From contig CAYRAG010000033.1 in NCBI GenBank assembly GCA_964422185.1, positions 1 through 21,506 of the forward strand: DNA of 21,506 nucleotides. The letters run 5' to 3'. The notes under the pieces were generated by a model. The model searched no databases, was not told the origin of the DNA, and saw only the letters and a list, made by a program, of their open reading frames with translations. This document shows positions 7,305-16,012 of this stretch, in pieces. A program made the translations under genes and the position numbers. Position 1 is the first letter of the stretch; each line of letters opens with the position of its first letter. Source of the DNA: CALXCT01 sp964422185. Its GTDB lineage: Bacteria; Bacillota; Clostridia; Oscillospirales; Oscillospiraceae.

Positions 7305-10300
7305 ATGTCGGGGAAGATTCCCTTTCTGGAGATGTTTGCCGCCCTGCGCGCCCGGCCGGATGTGGCCCGGGCGGTGGAGGGATGGCGGATCCTGTCCGCG
7401 TCCGTCGACAGAGCGAAGCGCCGGATTGAGGTGGCGGCGGAGGTGGACTGCGGCGCGCCGGAGGAGCTGCTGGCGGATCTGGAGCGGGCCATGACGGAGC
7501 TCTACCGGCTCAGCGGGTTTGCGCTGACGCTGGAGTACCCGGAGCCGGAGAGGGACGACACGCCGCCCCCGCCGGGGGACGAGATGGCCCCGCCGGAGGC
7601 GTTTGCGCCGGGCGGAACGCAGCCCGGATCGGAACCGCCGGCCCGGGAGGAGACGCGGGAGCCCGGAGCGGAACCGCCGGCGGCGGAGGAGAAAGACGCG
7701 TTCGCGGTGACGGAGGCCTACCGGCGCCAGGCGCTGAGCAGCCTGAAGAGCGCGGAGATCGGGCCGCGGACGAAAAAGGGAAAGGTGCTCTACGGGCACG
7801 GCGTGAAAAAGGCGCCGGTGCCCGTCGGAAAACTGGCCCTGGATATGGGCACGGTGGCGGTGGAGGGCGATGTGTTCTCGGTGGATCACCGGGAGCTGAA
7901 GAAGCGGAAAGCCTGGGTCGCCGCCTTTGACCTGACGGACTATACCGGCTCCATCCGGGTGAGTAAATTCTGCCCGGGGGACGAGGGGAAGCCCATCGTG
8001 GACGGCGTGAAAGAGGGCGCCCATGTCCTGGTGCAGGGCCGGCTGAGTATGGACCGGTTCTACGGGGACATGGTGCTCGAGCCGGCGTCCATCCAGACGG
8101 TGCCGAAACCGGTCCGGCGGGACGACGCCGGGGAGAAGCGGGTGGAGCTCCACCTGCACACGAAGCTGTCCGCCATGGACGCGCTGACGGATACGGCCGC
8201 GGCGGTGCGCCGGGCGGAGGAGTGGGGCCATTCGGCCATCGCCATCACGGACCACGGCGTGGCGCAGGCGTTCCCGGACGCGTGGCACGCCGCCTCGAAG
8301 CTGAAAGTGATCTACGGCGTGGAGGCCTATTACATCAACAATGTGGACGACCGGATCGTGGTGCACGGGCCGGCGGACGCGTCGTTCCAGGACGAGATCG
8401 TCTGCTTTGACCTCGAGACCACCGGGCTCAACCGCAGGACGGAGGCGATTACGGAGATCGGCGCCGTGGTGCTGCGGGGCGGCGAGGTGTGCGAGCGCTT
8501 CCAGACCTTCGCGGATCCCGGCAGGCCCCTGTCCGCGGAGATCGTCAATCTGACGGGCATCGACGACGGGATGCTCCGGGACGCGCCGTCCCAGGAGGAG
8601 GCGCTGCGCGCGTTCGTGGATTTTGTGGCCGGCCGGCCGGTGGCGGCGCACAACGCGGAGTTTGACATGGGCTTTGTCCGGGAGGGCTGCGCGAAATACG
8701 GCATCCCGTTTTCCGCCACTTCTCTCGATACCCTGATCCTGGCGCAGGATCTGCTGCCGGAGCTGGGAAAGTACCGGCTGGACGCCGTGGCGGAGTATCT
8801 GAAGCTGCCGGCGTTCCGCCATCACCGGGCGGACGACGACGCGGCCGCGGTGGCCTATATGCTCATCCCTTTCTTCCGGATGCTGGAGGAGCGGGGGGTC
8901 CATTCCATCCAGGAGATCAACGGCGCCATGCGGCGGCTGCGCCCGAACGGAAAGGCCAGGCGCCAGCCCAGACACCTCATTGTGCTGGCGAAGAACCAGA
9001 CCGGACTGCGCAACCTGTACAGGCTGATCTCCCTGTCCCATCTGGAGCATTTCAAGCGCTACCCCATCATGCCCAAATCCCTCATCGACGAGAACCGGGA
9101 GGGCCTGATCCTCGGCTCCGCCTGCGCGGCGGGGGAGCTGTTCGACGCCGTCGTGAAGGACAAAAGCTGGGACGAGCTTAAGCGCATCGCCTCCTGGTAC
9201 GACTATCTGGAGATCCAGCCGGTCTGCAACAACCGCTACCTGCTGCGCCGGGGCACCGTGAACACGGAGGAGGAGCTGCGGGAGTTCAACCGCACGGTGG
9301 TGCGGCTGGGGAGAGAGCTGGGCAAACCGGTGTGCGCCACCGGGGATGTCCACTTCCTGGACCCGGAGGATGAGATCTACCGCCATATCCTGCTCTCCTC
9401 CCGGGAGTTTGAGGACGCCTGCGAGAGCCTGCCCGTATACCTGCGCACGACGCAGGAGATGCTGGAGGAGTTTTCCTATCTGGGGGAGGAGACCGCCCGG
9501 GAGGTGGTGGTGGCCGGTCCCAATCTGGTGGCGGACTGGTGCGACCGCATTGAGCCGCTGCCCCGGGGCCTGTTTCCGCCGAAGCTGGAGCACTCGGACA
9601 CCGAGCTGCGGGATCTGGTGTGGAGCCGGGCCCGTGCCCTGTACGGGGAGAACCTGCCCTCTGTCGTGGAGGACCGGCTCAACGCGGAGCTCAGCGACAT
9701 CATCCGCTGCAGGTACGATGTGATCTACATGTCCGCCCAGAAGCTGGTGCAGGACTCCCTGGATCACGGCTATCTGGTGGGCTCCCGGGGCAGCGTGGGA
9801 TCCTCCCTGGTGGCGTATATGGCGGGGATCACCGAGGTCAACGCCCTGCCGGCGCACTACCGCTGCCCGAAGTGCGGCCACGCGGATTTCGAGTACGCCG
9901 CGGATCCGGCGCACCCGTACGGCTGCGGGGCGGATATGCCGGACGGGGTCTGCCCGGTATGCGGCGCCGCGTATGAGAAGGACGGGTTCAACATCCCGTT
10001 TGAGACTTTCCTGGGCTTCGGCGGGGACAAGGTGCCGGATATCGACCTGAATTTCTCCGGCTTCTACCAGGCGAAAGCCCACCGGCACACCTTCGAGCTG
10101 TTCGGGGAGGATCATGTGTTCCGGGCGGGGACCATCGGGACTGTGGCGGAGAAGACCGCGTTCGGCTATGTGAAGCACTACTGCGAAAAGCAGGGGATCA
10201 CCGTGTCCAAAGCGGAGGAGAACCGGCTGGCCCTGGGCTGCACCGGGGTGAAGCGCACCACCGGACAGCATCCCGGCGGCATGGTGGTGATCCCCCAGGA

Positions 10301-11477
10301 CACGGAGATCTATGACTTCTGCCCCATCCAGCATCCCGCGGACGACCCGGACAGCGGCATCATCACCACCCATTTTGAGTATCACGCCATGGAGGAGAAC
10401 CTGCTCAAGCTGGACATGCTGGGCCACGATGACCCGTCCATGATCCGCATGCTGGAGGATCTCACCGGGCAGGACGCCAGGGCCATCCCCCTGGACGACC
10501 CGCGGACCATGAGCCTGTTCACCAGCTCGAAGGAGCTGGGCTACGAGAACGACCCTATCCTGGGCCCCACCGGCGCCGTGGCGATTCCGGAGTTCAACAC
10601 GCGCTTTGCCCGGGGCATGCTGGAGGAGACTCAGCCGCGCCAGTTCGAGATTCTGCTGCGCCTGTGCGGGTTCGCCCACGGCACGGATGTGTGGCTGGGC
10701 AACGCCCGGGATCTGATCCTGGAGCAGGGCGTGGCGGTGGGGGACGCCATCGGCTGCCGGGACGATATCATGACCTACCTCATCTCCAGGGGATTCGCCC
10801 CGAAGCGCGCGTTTAAGATCATGGAGTCCGTGCGCAAGGGCAGGGGACTGCCGGAGGGCGCGGAGCAGGAGATGAAGGAGCACGGGGTGCCGGACTGGTA
10901 CATCGGGTCGTGCCGGAAGATCAAGTACCTGTTCCCCCGGGCGCATGCCGTCGCCTATGTGATGATGGCGTTTCGCATCGCGTGGTACAAGGTGCACTGC
11001 CCGCTGGCGTTCTACGCCGCGTACTTCACCATCCGGGCCAAGGCGTTTGACGAGTCGTGCATGTGCCGGGGGATGGAGAAGGCGAAACAGAAGATGCGGG
11101 AGATCACCGCAAAGGACAAGAGCGCCACGGAAGTGGAGAAGGACATGCTCACGACGCTGGAAGTGGTGTACGAGTTCTACCTGCGCGGGTTCACCTTTGA
11201 GCGCCTGGACCTGTACCGGTCAGACGCGGTGGCGTTTCAGATGAATGAGGCCGGCACCGCCCTCATCCCCCCGTTTGTGTCCGTTACCGGCCTGGGGGAG
11301 GCGGCGGCGGAGTACATCGTGGAGGCCCGGGAGGGCAGAAAGTTCATCTCCATCGAGGAGTTCGCGGATACCTGCTCGAAAGTGAGCCGGAACCAGGTGG
11401 AGCTGCTCAGGCAGGCCGGCGCGTTCGGCCGGATGCCGGACACCAGCCAGATGGATCTGTTCTCCCTGTTCGGCTGA
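7305..11477 (+). CDS. polC: DNA polymerase III PolC-type, with 3'-5' exonuclease
   Basis: PolC is the Gram-positive replicative polymerase with built-in proofreading. With the start at 7305 it has 1390 residues (an ATG at 7293 would add four). I prefer 7305 because AAGGAG touches the 7293 ATG directly but lies 12 bases before 7305. Domains in order are: N-terminal domain; an acidic, proline-rich linker at about 85-130; an OB-fold at about 165-270; a PHP domain starting HLHTK at 283; an inserted DEDDh exonuclease from FDLETTG (Asp369, Glu371) through HNAEFD to HHRADDD; and the polymerase core. The core contains a zinc-finger-like segment with CPKC (854-857) and CPVC (883-886), then catalytic PDIDLNFSG (Asp912, Asp914). 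A helix-hairpin-helix-like region lies near the end. The ispG-polC order is typical of Firmicutes. Identification is secure. Confidence 0.97.
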   Translation: MSGKIPFLEMFAALRARPDVARAVEGWRILSASVDRAKRRIEVAAEVDCGAPEELLADLERAMTELYRLSGFALTLEYPEPERDDTPPPPGDEMAPPEAFAPGGTQPGSEPPAREETREPGAEPPAAEEKDAFAVTEAYRRQALSSLKSAEIGPRTKKGKVLYGHGVKKAPVPVGKLALDMGTVAVEGDVFSVDHRELKKRKAWVAAFDLTDYTGSIRVSKFCPGDEGKPIVDGVKEGAHVLVQGRLSMDRFYGDMVLEPASIQTVPKPVRRDDAGEKRVELHLHTKLSAMDALTDTAAAVRRAEEWGHSAIAITDHGVAQAFPDAWHAASKLKVIYGVEAYYINNVDDRIVVHGPADASFQDEIVCFDLETTGLNRRTEAITEIGAVVLRGGEVCERFQTFADPGRPLSAEIVNLTGIDDGMLRDAPSQEEALRAFVDFVAGRPVAAHNAEFDMGFVREGCAKYGIPFSATSLDTLILAQDLLPELGKYRLDAVAEYLKLPAFRHHRADDDAAAVAYMLIPFFRMLEERGVHSIQEINGAMRRLRPNGKARRQPRHLIVLAKNQTGLRNLYRLISLSHLEHFKRYPIMPKSLIDENREGLILGSACAAGELFDAVVKDKSWDELKRIASWYDYLEIQPVCNNRYLLRRGTVNTEEELREFNRTVVRLGRELGKPVCATGDVHFLDPEDEIYRHILLSSREFEDACESLPVYLRTTQEMLEEFSYLGEETAREVVVAGPNLVADWCDRIEPLPRGLFPPKLEHSDTELRDLVWSRARALYGENLPSVVEDRLNAELSDIIRCRYDVIYMSAQKLVQDSLDHGYLVGSRGSVGSSLVAYMAGITEVNALPAHYRCPKCGHADFEYAADPAHPYGCGADMPDGVCPVCGAAYEKDGFNIPFETFLGFGGDKVPDIDLNFSGFYQAKAHRHTFELFGEDHVFRAGTIGTVAEKTAFGYVKHYCEKQGITVSKAEENRLALGCTGVKRTTGQHPGGMVVIPQDTEIYDFCPIQHPADDPDSGIITTHFEYHAMEENLLKLDMLGHDDPSMIRMLEDLTGQDARAIPLDDPRTMSLFTSSKELGYENDPILGPTGAVAIPEFNTRFARGMLEETQPRQFEILLRLCGFAHGTDVWLGNARDLILEQGVAVGDAIGCRDDIMTYLISRGFAPKRAFKIMESVRKGRGLPEGAEQEMKEHGVPDWYIGSCRKIKYLFPRAHAVAYVMMAFRIAWYKVHCPLAFYAAYFTIRAKAFDESCMCRGMEKAKQKMREITAKDKSATEVEKDMLTTLEVVYEFYLRGFTFERLDLYRSDAVAFQMNEAGTALIPPFVSVTGLGEAAAEYIVEAREGRKFISIEEFADTCSKVSRNQVELLRQAGAFGRMPDTSQMDLFSLFG

Positions 11478-11500
11478 GCGGAAATACAGACCTCACCGGG

Positions 11501-11528
11501 TTGAAAAAACCCACCGGTGTGGTATGAT
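11501..11528 (+). promoter_or_regulatory. Sigma-A-type promoter of the his operon
   Basis: TTGAAA (11501-11506) and TATGAT (11523-11528) are spaced by 16 bases, each 5 of 6 to consensus, just after the polC stop. The -35 lies inside an interrupted inverted repeat: CACC (11494-11497) with GGTG (11516-11519), and GGGTT (11498-11502) with AACCC (11508-11512). This could be an operator or a hairpin. There is no T-rich run after it, so it does not look like the polC terminator. The ATG inside the -10 box opens the hisZ frame but would precede the expected transcription start. Confidence 0.7.
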
Positions 11529-11568
11529 TAACCCGCCGGAGCGCGGGGCGCAATCGGGAGGGATCTCC

Positions 11569-12738
11569 TTGCAATACAGAGCGAATACGCCGGAGGGCAC
11601 CCGGGACAGGCTGTTCACCGAGTGCCGGGACCGGCGGCAGATCCAGAGCAGACTGACCCACCTGTTCCGCAGGCGGGGGTACGCGGAGATCATCACGCCG
11701 GAGACGGAGTTCTACGACCTGTTCGTCCAGTCGGGCAACCCGCTGCCGCAGGAGGCCATGCTGAAGATCATCGACCGGTCCGGCAAGATCTGCGTCATGC
11801 GGCCGGACTGCACCATCCCCATCGCCCGGGTGGCGGCGACGAAACTGAGGGACATGGTGTTTCCCCAGCGGCTGTACTACAACCAGACGGTCTTCCGCTC
11901 CAGCGGGGCCAACCAGGGGGGCAGCGGCGAGATCGCCCAGTGCGGGATTGAGCTCATCGGGGCCTCCGGCGTGAAGGCGGACATGGAGGTCGTGGCCATG
12001 GCGGTGGACGCGCTGCGCGAGTGCGGCCTGGAACACTTCCACATCGAGCTGGGCCACGCGGATTTCTTCCGGGGGCTGGCCGGGCAGATGGAGATGGAGC
12101 CGGATCAGGCGGAGACCATGCGCCAGTACATTGAGACGAAAAACTTCGCCGCGCTCAACGACCTGCTGGAGCCGTACCGGGACCGGAGCGCCTGGCGCGC
12201 GCTGCACAGCCTGTCCCGGCTGTTCGGGGACCGGTCCGTCCTGGACGAGGCGCAGGCGCTCACCGGCGGAAACGAGGCGCTGGACTACCTCAGGGAGATC
12301 TACGCCCTGCTGGACGGGGCGGGATACGGCGGGAATCTGCGCTTTGACCTGGGGCTGGTGCATCAGATTGACTACTACACGGGCCTGGTGTTCCGCGGCT
12401 ACGCGGAGGGCTACGGCGCGGCGGTGCTCTCCGGCGGCCGCTACGACCGCCTGGCGGAGAGCTTCGGGCGGTCCGCCCAGGCCACCGGGTTTTCCGTGGA
12501 TGTGGACGGCGTGGCGGCCTGTCTGCCGCCGGCCCGGCTGCCGGAGCGGACCGCCCTGATCCACTTTGAGAAAGAGTATCTCGCCCAGGCGATGGCCCAG
12601 GTGGACATGCGCGAGCCCGGCACGGCGGAGCTGTCCCCGTGCGGCAGCCTGGAGAAGAGCCGCAACCTCGCCCGGGAGAAGGGGATTCCCCACCTGATCC
12701 TCGTGGACGGGGACGGGGCGAGGGAGGTGCCGGTATGA
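11569..12738 (+). CDS. hisZ: ATP phosphoribosyltransferase regulatory subunit HisZ
   Basis: HisZ is a histidyl-tRNA-synthetase-like protein without tRNA charging. It forms a complex with short HisG and is needed for the first histidine step and its feedback control. I start it at TTG 11569, six bases after GGGAGGG (11556-11562), giving 389 residues beginning MQYRANTPEGTRD, like other HisZ proteins. The frame is open to an ATG at 11524, but that ATG is inside the promoter -10 box. The class II synthetase-like core is seen in the MRPDCTIPIAR region (about 77-87), the motif-2-like LYYNQTVFR (102-110) and SGGRYDRLAE near the end of the core. A HisRS anticodon-binding domain is not evident. The stop overlaps the hisG start (ATGA). 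Pairing with short hisG makes HisZ much more likely than a true HisRS. Confidence 0.92.
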   Translation: MQYRANTPEGTRDRLFTECRDRRQIQSRLTHLFRRRGYAEIITPETEFYDLFVQSGNPLPQEAMLKIIDRSGKICVMRPDCTIPIARVAATKLRDMVFPQRLYYNQTVFRSSGANQGGSGEIAQCGIELIGASGVKADMEVVAMAVDALRECGLEHFHIELGHADFFRGLAGQMEMEPDQAETMRQYIETKNFAALNDLLEPYRDRSAWRALHSLSRLFGDRSVLDEAQALTGGNEALDYLREIYALLDGAGYGGNLRFDLGLVHQIDYYTGLVFRGYAEGYGAAVLSGGRYDRLAESFGRSAQATGFSVDVDGVAACLPPARLPERTALIHFEKEYLAQAMAQVDMREPGTAELSPCGSLEKSRNLAREKGIPHLILVDGDGAREVPV

Positions 12739-13376
12739 GAGAGCGCCTGCGTATCGCCCTGACCAAGGGCAGGCTGCAGGAGCAGACCGTGCAGCTGTTT
12801 GAGTCCGTGGGTCTGGACTGCGCCCCCATCCGGGACCCCGGCCGCCGGCTGATCCTCCCGGTGCCCAACTACCCCCTGGACGCGGTGCTGGCCAAGGCGC
12901 CGGATGTGATCACCTATGTGGAGCACGGGGTGTGCGATCTGGGCGTCGTGGGGAAGGACACCATCATGGAGCACGGCCGCTCGTTCTACGAGGTGCTGGA
13001 TCTGGGCTTTGGCAGATGCCGCTTCGCCCTGGCGGTGAGAGAGGGCTTTGACTTCTACGCCGGCTACCAGACCCGGCGGGTGGCGTCCAAGTACCCGGAG
13101 GTCACCCGGGCGTTTTTTGAGAAGAAGGGCATGGATGTGTCCGTCATTAAGATCGAGGGTTCGGTGGAGCTGGCGCCGCTGCTGGATCTGGCGGACGGGA
13201 TCGTGGATATTGTGGAGACCGGCGCCACGCTGCGGGCCAACGGCCTGGTCCCCATCGAGACGGTGGCGGAGCTGTCCGCCCGGCTCATTGTGAATACAGC
13301 CAGCATGAAGCTCTATAAGGAGCAGATCACGGATCTGATCGAAAGATGCGAGGCGGGATTGGAGAGACGGCAATGA
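12735..13376 (+). CDS. hisG: ATP phosphoribosyltransferase, short form
   Basis: HisG joins ATP and PRPP to phosphoribosyl-ATP, the first step of histidine synthesis. The protein has 213 residues from ATG 12735, the short form that lacks the C-terminal regulatory domain and depends on HisZ, which is encoded directly upstream. Visible family parts are TKGRL at 10-14, GVVGKDT at 70-75, EGSVELAPL at 141-149 and the PRPP-binding DIVETGATLRANGL at 158-171. The start overlaps the hisZ stop by four bases (ATGA), with GGGAGG eight bases before it. The open frame reaching up to 12639 is inside hisZ and has no support. The end again overlaps the next gene, hisD, by ATGA. Identification is secure. Confidence 0.96.
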   Translation: MRERLRIALTKGRLQEQTVQLFESVGLDCAPIRDPGRRLILPVPNYPLDAVLAKAPDVITYVEHGVCDLGVVGKDTIMEHGRSFYEVLDLGFGRCRFALAVREGFDFYAGYQTRRVASKYPEVTRAFFEKKGMDVSVIKIEGSVELAPLLDLADGIVDIVETGATLRANGLVPIETVAELSARLIVNTASMKLYKEQITDLIERCEAGLERRQ

Positions 13377-14665
13377 TACCCATACTCACAGCGGACGGCC
13401 GCTCGGAGCGGCGGCATCTGGACGCCATGCGCGCCCGGGCCGCCCGGAAGAACCGGGAGATTGAGGCCGCGGTGGCCGCGGTGATGGACGAGGTGCGGGA
13501 ACACGGCTATGAGGCGGTGGAGCGCTGCTCCCTGCAGTTTGACCATGCCGCCCCGTACGAGATCGGGCCGGAGCGCCTGGAGCAGGCGTACCGGAACTGC
13601 CCGGCGCCCCTGATTGAGGCCATGGAGCACGCGGCGCGGAACATCCGGGACTACCAGGAGAAGCTGCTGGCGAAGAGCGCGGAGTGGGACTCCCCGGACG
13701 GCGGCCGGGTGGGCAGAGTGGTGCGCGGCCTGACCCGCGTGGGAGTCTATGTCCCCGGCGGCACCGCCGCGTACCCCAGCTCCGTGCTCATGAACGCGGT
13801 GCCCGCCCGGGTGGCGGGGGTGGAGGAGATCGTCATGGTCACGCCGCCCACGCAGCACCTCAACGACGCGGTGCTGGCGGCCGCCCGGATTGCCGGCGTG
13901 GACCGCTGTCTGGCGGTGGGCGGCGCCCAGGCGGTGGCCGCCCTGACCTACGGCGCCGGCTTCATCCCCCGGGTGGACAAGCTGGTGGGGCCGGGCAACG
14001 CGTTTGTGGCGGCGGCGAAACGCCTGGCCTACGGCACCCTGGATATCGACATGGTGGCCGGCCCCTCCGAGGTGCTGGTGCTGGCGGACGAGAGCGCGGA
14101 TCCCCGGTTTGCGGCCGCGGATCTGCTCAGCCAGGCGGAGCACGACCGGCTGGCCTCCGCCGTGCTGCTCACCACCAGCATGGCCCTGGCGCAGGCGGTG
14201 GACGCGGAGATGACCCGGCAGGCGGAGACGCTCAGCCGTGCGGAGATCATGGAGGCCTCCGTGCGGGACTACGGCGCCGCCATCGTCTGCGGCAGCATCC
14301 CCCAGGCGGCGGAGCTGGCCAACGAGATTGCGCCGGAGCACCTGGAGATCGTGACGCGGCAGCCCCGGGAGGTTCTGCCGCTGATCAAAAACGCCGGCGC
14401 GGTGTTCCTGGGCCCCTGGACCCCGGAGCCCCTGGGCGACTACCTGGCCGGCCCGGATCATGTGCTGCCCACCAGCGGCACCGCCCGGTTCTTCTCGCCG
14501 CTGAGCGTGGACTCGTTTGTGAAGACCATGAGCGTGCTGGAGTTTGACCGGGCGTCCCTGGAGCCCCTGCGGGAGGAGATTGTCACCCTGGCGGAGGCGG
14601 AACAGCTGACGGCGCACGCCAACGCCATCCGGGTGCGCTTTGCGGAGAAGGAGAGAGAAAAATGA
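13373..14665 (+). CDS. hisD: Histidinol dehydrogenase
   Basis: HisD carries out the last two oxidations of the pathway, L-histidinol to L-histidine, with two NAD+ and zinc. From ATG 13373 (GGAGAG at good spacing, ATGA overlap with hisG) it has 430 residues, a normal length. Conserved parts are VPGGTAAYPSS (127-137), GGAQAVAAL (183-191), VGPGNAFVAAAKR (205-217) and the signature through MVAGPSEVLVLAD. The zinc ligands known in the E. coli enzyme match Gln254 and His257 (LLSQAEHD), Asp356 (LGDYLAGP) and His415. The acid/base pair is Glu322-His323 (APEHLE). All key residues are present. It overlaps hisB by ATGA. Identification is secure. Confidence 0.97.
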   Translation: MIPILTADGRSERRHLDAMRARAARKNREIEAAVAAVMDEVREHGYEAVERCSLQFDHAAPYEIGPERLEQAYRNCPAPLIEAMEHAARNIRDYQEKLLAKSAEWDSPDGGRVGRVVRGLTRVGVYVPGGTAAYPSSVLMNAVPARVAGVEEIVMVTPPTQHLNDAVLAAARIAGVDRCLAVGGAQAVAALTYGAGFIPRVDKLVGPGNAFVAAAKRLAYGTLDIDMVAGPSEVLVLADESADPRFAAADLLSQAEHDRLASAVLLTTSMALAQAVDAEMTRQAETLSRAEIMEASVRDYGAAIVCGSIPQAAELANEIAPEHLEIVTRQPREVLPLIKNAGAVFLGPWTPEPLGDYLAGPDHVLPTSGTARFFSPLSVDSFVKTMSVLEFDRASLEPLREEIVTLAEAEQLTAHANAIRVRFAEKEREK

Positions 14666-15264
14666 ATGGAACCGGGACTGCCGGAGGGCAGCGCAGCTGC
14701 ACGGTGGAGCGAAAGACGAAGGAGACGGCGCTGTCCGTGTCGCTCAGCCTCGACGGGGGCGAGATCCGGGTGCGGACGGGCATCGGGTTTTTCGACCACA
14801 TGCTCACCTCCCTGGCGTATTACGCCGGGTGGGGTCTGGATCTGAGAGCGGAGGGAGACCTCCATGTGGACGGACACCACACGGTGGAGGACACGGGGAT
14901 CGCCCTGGGCCAGGCGCTGAGCCGCATTCTGGGGGACAAGAGCGGGATCCGCCGCTACGGCACCGCCTGTGTCCCCATGGATGAGGCGCTGGCGTTCACG
15001 GCGCTGGACTTCTCCAACCGGCCTTATCTGGTCTTTGACGCCCCCATGCCCCAGCCCATGATCGGGGAGTACGACTCCTGCCTGACGCGGGAGTTCATGC
15101 GCGCGCTGGCGTTCCACGCCGGCATGACGCTGCATCAGAAGTGCTGCTACGGCGCCAACGCCCACCACATGACCGAGGCGCTGTTCAAGTCCCTGGGCCT
15201 GGCCATCCGGGACGCCGTGCGCACGGACGCGCCGGGCATCGTGTCGGTCAAGGGCGTGTTGTAG
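14662..15264 (+). CDS. hisB: Imidazoleglycerol-phosphate dehydratase
   Basis: HisB dehydrates imidazoleglycerol phosphate to imidazoleacetol phosphate using manganese. The 200-residue protein is the single-function form, without the histidinol-phosphatase domain found in E. coli HisB. The metal-binding motifs are complete: FFDHML at 43-48, DGHHTVEDTGIALG at 70-83, and NAHHMTEALFK at 166-176, with MDEAL at 106-110. The ATG overlaps the hisD stop (ATGA). Because no phosphatase domain is fused and none is encoded nearby, histidinol-phosphate phosphatase must be supplied elsewhere, as must the HisC aminotransferase. A GC-rich hairpin follows in the 64-base gap before hisH. Confidence 0.97.
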   Translation: MNGTGTAGGQRSCTVERKTKETALSVSLSLDGGEIRVRTGIGFFDHMLTSLAYYAGWGLDLRAEGDLHVDGHHTVEDTGIALGQALSRILGDKSGIRRYGTACVPMDEALAFTALDFSNRPYLVFDAPMPQPMIGEYDSCLTREFMRALAFHAGMTLHQKCCYGANAHHMTEALFKSLGLAIRDAVRTDAPGIVSVKGVL

Positions 15265-15275
15265 AGAGTCTGGTT

Positions 15276-15299
15276 TCCCCGCGCTTTCGCGGCCGGGGA
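15276..15299 (+). other. GC-rich intercistronic hairpin between hisB and hisH
   Basis: Bases 15276-15281 (TCCCCG) pair with 15294-15299 (CGGGGA), and CGC at 15282-15284 pairs with GCG at 15289-15291 around a TTTC loop, with a two-base bulge (15292-15293). No T-rich run follows, so it is not a canonical terminator. It may affect mRNA stability or processing (inference). Confidence 0.5.
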
Positions 15300-15328
15300 G
15301 ACGCAGCCGCGGAAAGAGGGGAACGGAT

Positions 15329-15934
15329 TTGGAGATTGCCATCGTGGACTACGGGGTGGGAAACCTGAAGAGCGTGGCCAACGCGCTGTCCTATCTGGGC
15401 CTGACCAGCCATGTCACCGGGGATCCGAAAGAGCTGGAGAAAGCCCAGGCCATTATCCTGCCCGGCGTGGGCGCGTTTCCGGACGCCGCGGCGAAGCTGC
15501 GGGAGCCGGGCCTGGACCGGGCGCTGCTCGCCCAGGCGGGGAGAAAGCCCATCCTGGGCATCTGCCTGGGCATGCAGCTTCTGTTCGACCGGGGCACCGA
15601 GGTGCGCCCCTGCGCCGGCCTGGGCCTGGTGTCCGGCAGCGTGGAGCGCGTGGAGACACGGTACAAGCTGCCCCACATCGGGTGGAACAGCCTGGCGTTC
15701 CGCAACAACAGCCCGCTGTTTCAGGGGCTGGACGACGGCGTGTATGTGTACTTCGTCCACTCCTACTGCGGCATGGCGGAGCGCCCGGAGCAGGTCATCG
15801 CCGTCACGGACTACGGCACGCCGGTGGTGGCGGCCGTGCAGAACGGCCTGACTTTCGGGTGCCAGTTCCACCCGGAGAAGAGCGGGGAGGCGGGCCTGGC
15901 GATATTGCGCAATTTCGCGCAGCTGGCCCGCTGA
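15329..15934 (+). CDS. hisH: Imidazole glycerol phosphate synthase, glutaminase subunit
   Basis: HisH releases ammonia from glutamine and passes it to HisF for imidazole ring closure. The 201-residue protein is a class I glutamine amidotransferase: LPGVGAFPD at 44-52, the nucleophile Cys79 in LGICLGMQLLF (76-86), FVHSYCG at 142-148, and the His181-Glu183 pair in CQFHPEKSG (178-186). The start is a TTG at 15329, seven bases after GAGGGG; no ATG or GTG fits the family N-terminus. It begins after a 64-base gap with a hairpin, so its translation is less tightly coupled than that of the upstream his genes. Its partner hisF is separated from it by the sulfatase-like gene and hisA. Identification is secure. 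Confidence 0.96.
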   Translation: MEIAIVDYGVGNLKSVANALSYLGLTSHVTGDPKELEKAQAIILPGVGAFPDAAAKLREPGLDRALLAQAGRKPILGICLGMQLLFDRGTEVRPCAGLGLVSGSVERVETRYKLPHIGWNSLAFRNNSPLFQGLDDGVYVYFVHSYCGMAERPEQVIAVTDYGTPVVAAVQNGLTFGCQFHPEKSGEAGLAILRNFAQLAR

Positions 15935-15935
15935 G

Positions 15936-15981
15936 CGCCCCGCCGGGGGCGGAAGAGAGAAAGCGAAGGCCGCAGGCGGCC
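15936..15981 (+). other. Two GC-rich hairpins between hisH and the sulfatase-like gene
   Basis: CGCCCC (15936-15941) pairs with GGGGCG (15946-15951) around a GCCG loop, two bases after the hisH stop. GGCCG (15968-15972) pairs with CGGCC (15977-15981) around CAGG. Neither is followed by a T-rich run. They mark the junction where the non-his gene is inserted; the role is unknown. Confidence 0.45.
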
Positions 15982-16012
15982 GGGATAAAGAGAAGAGGCG
16001 GAGGGGAGCGGC

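Noticed and set aside
7158..10997. Minus-strand open frame of 1279 codons opposite polC
   Set aside because: It is antisense to a complete PolC with all catalytic motifs. The predicted product has shadow-type composition and no known domain.
11494..11519. polC terminator
   Set aside because: The inverted repeat has no T-rich run after it and overlaps a good promoter, so an operator or chance pairing is more likely.
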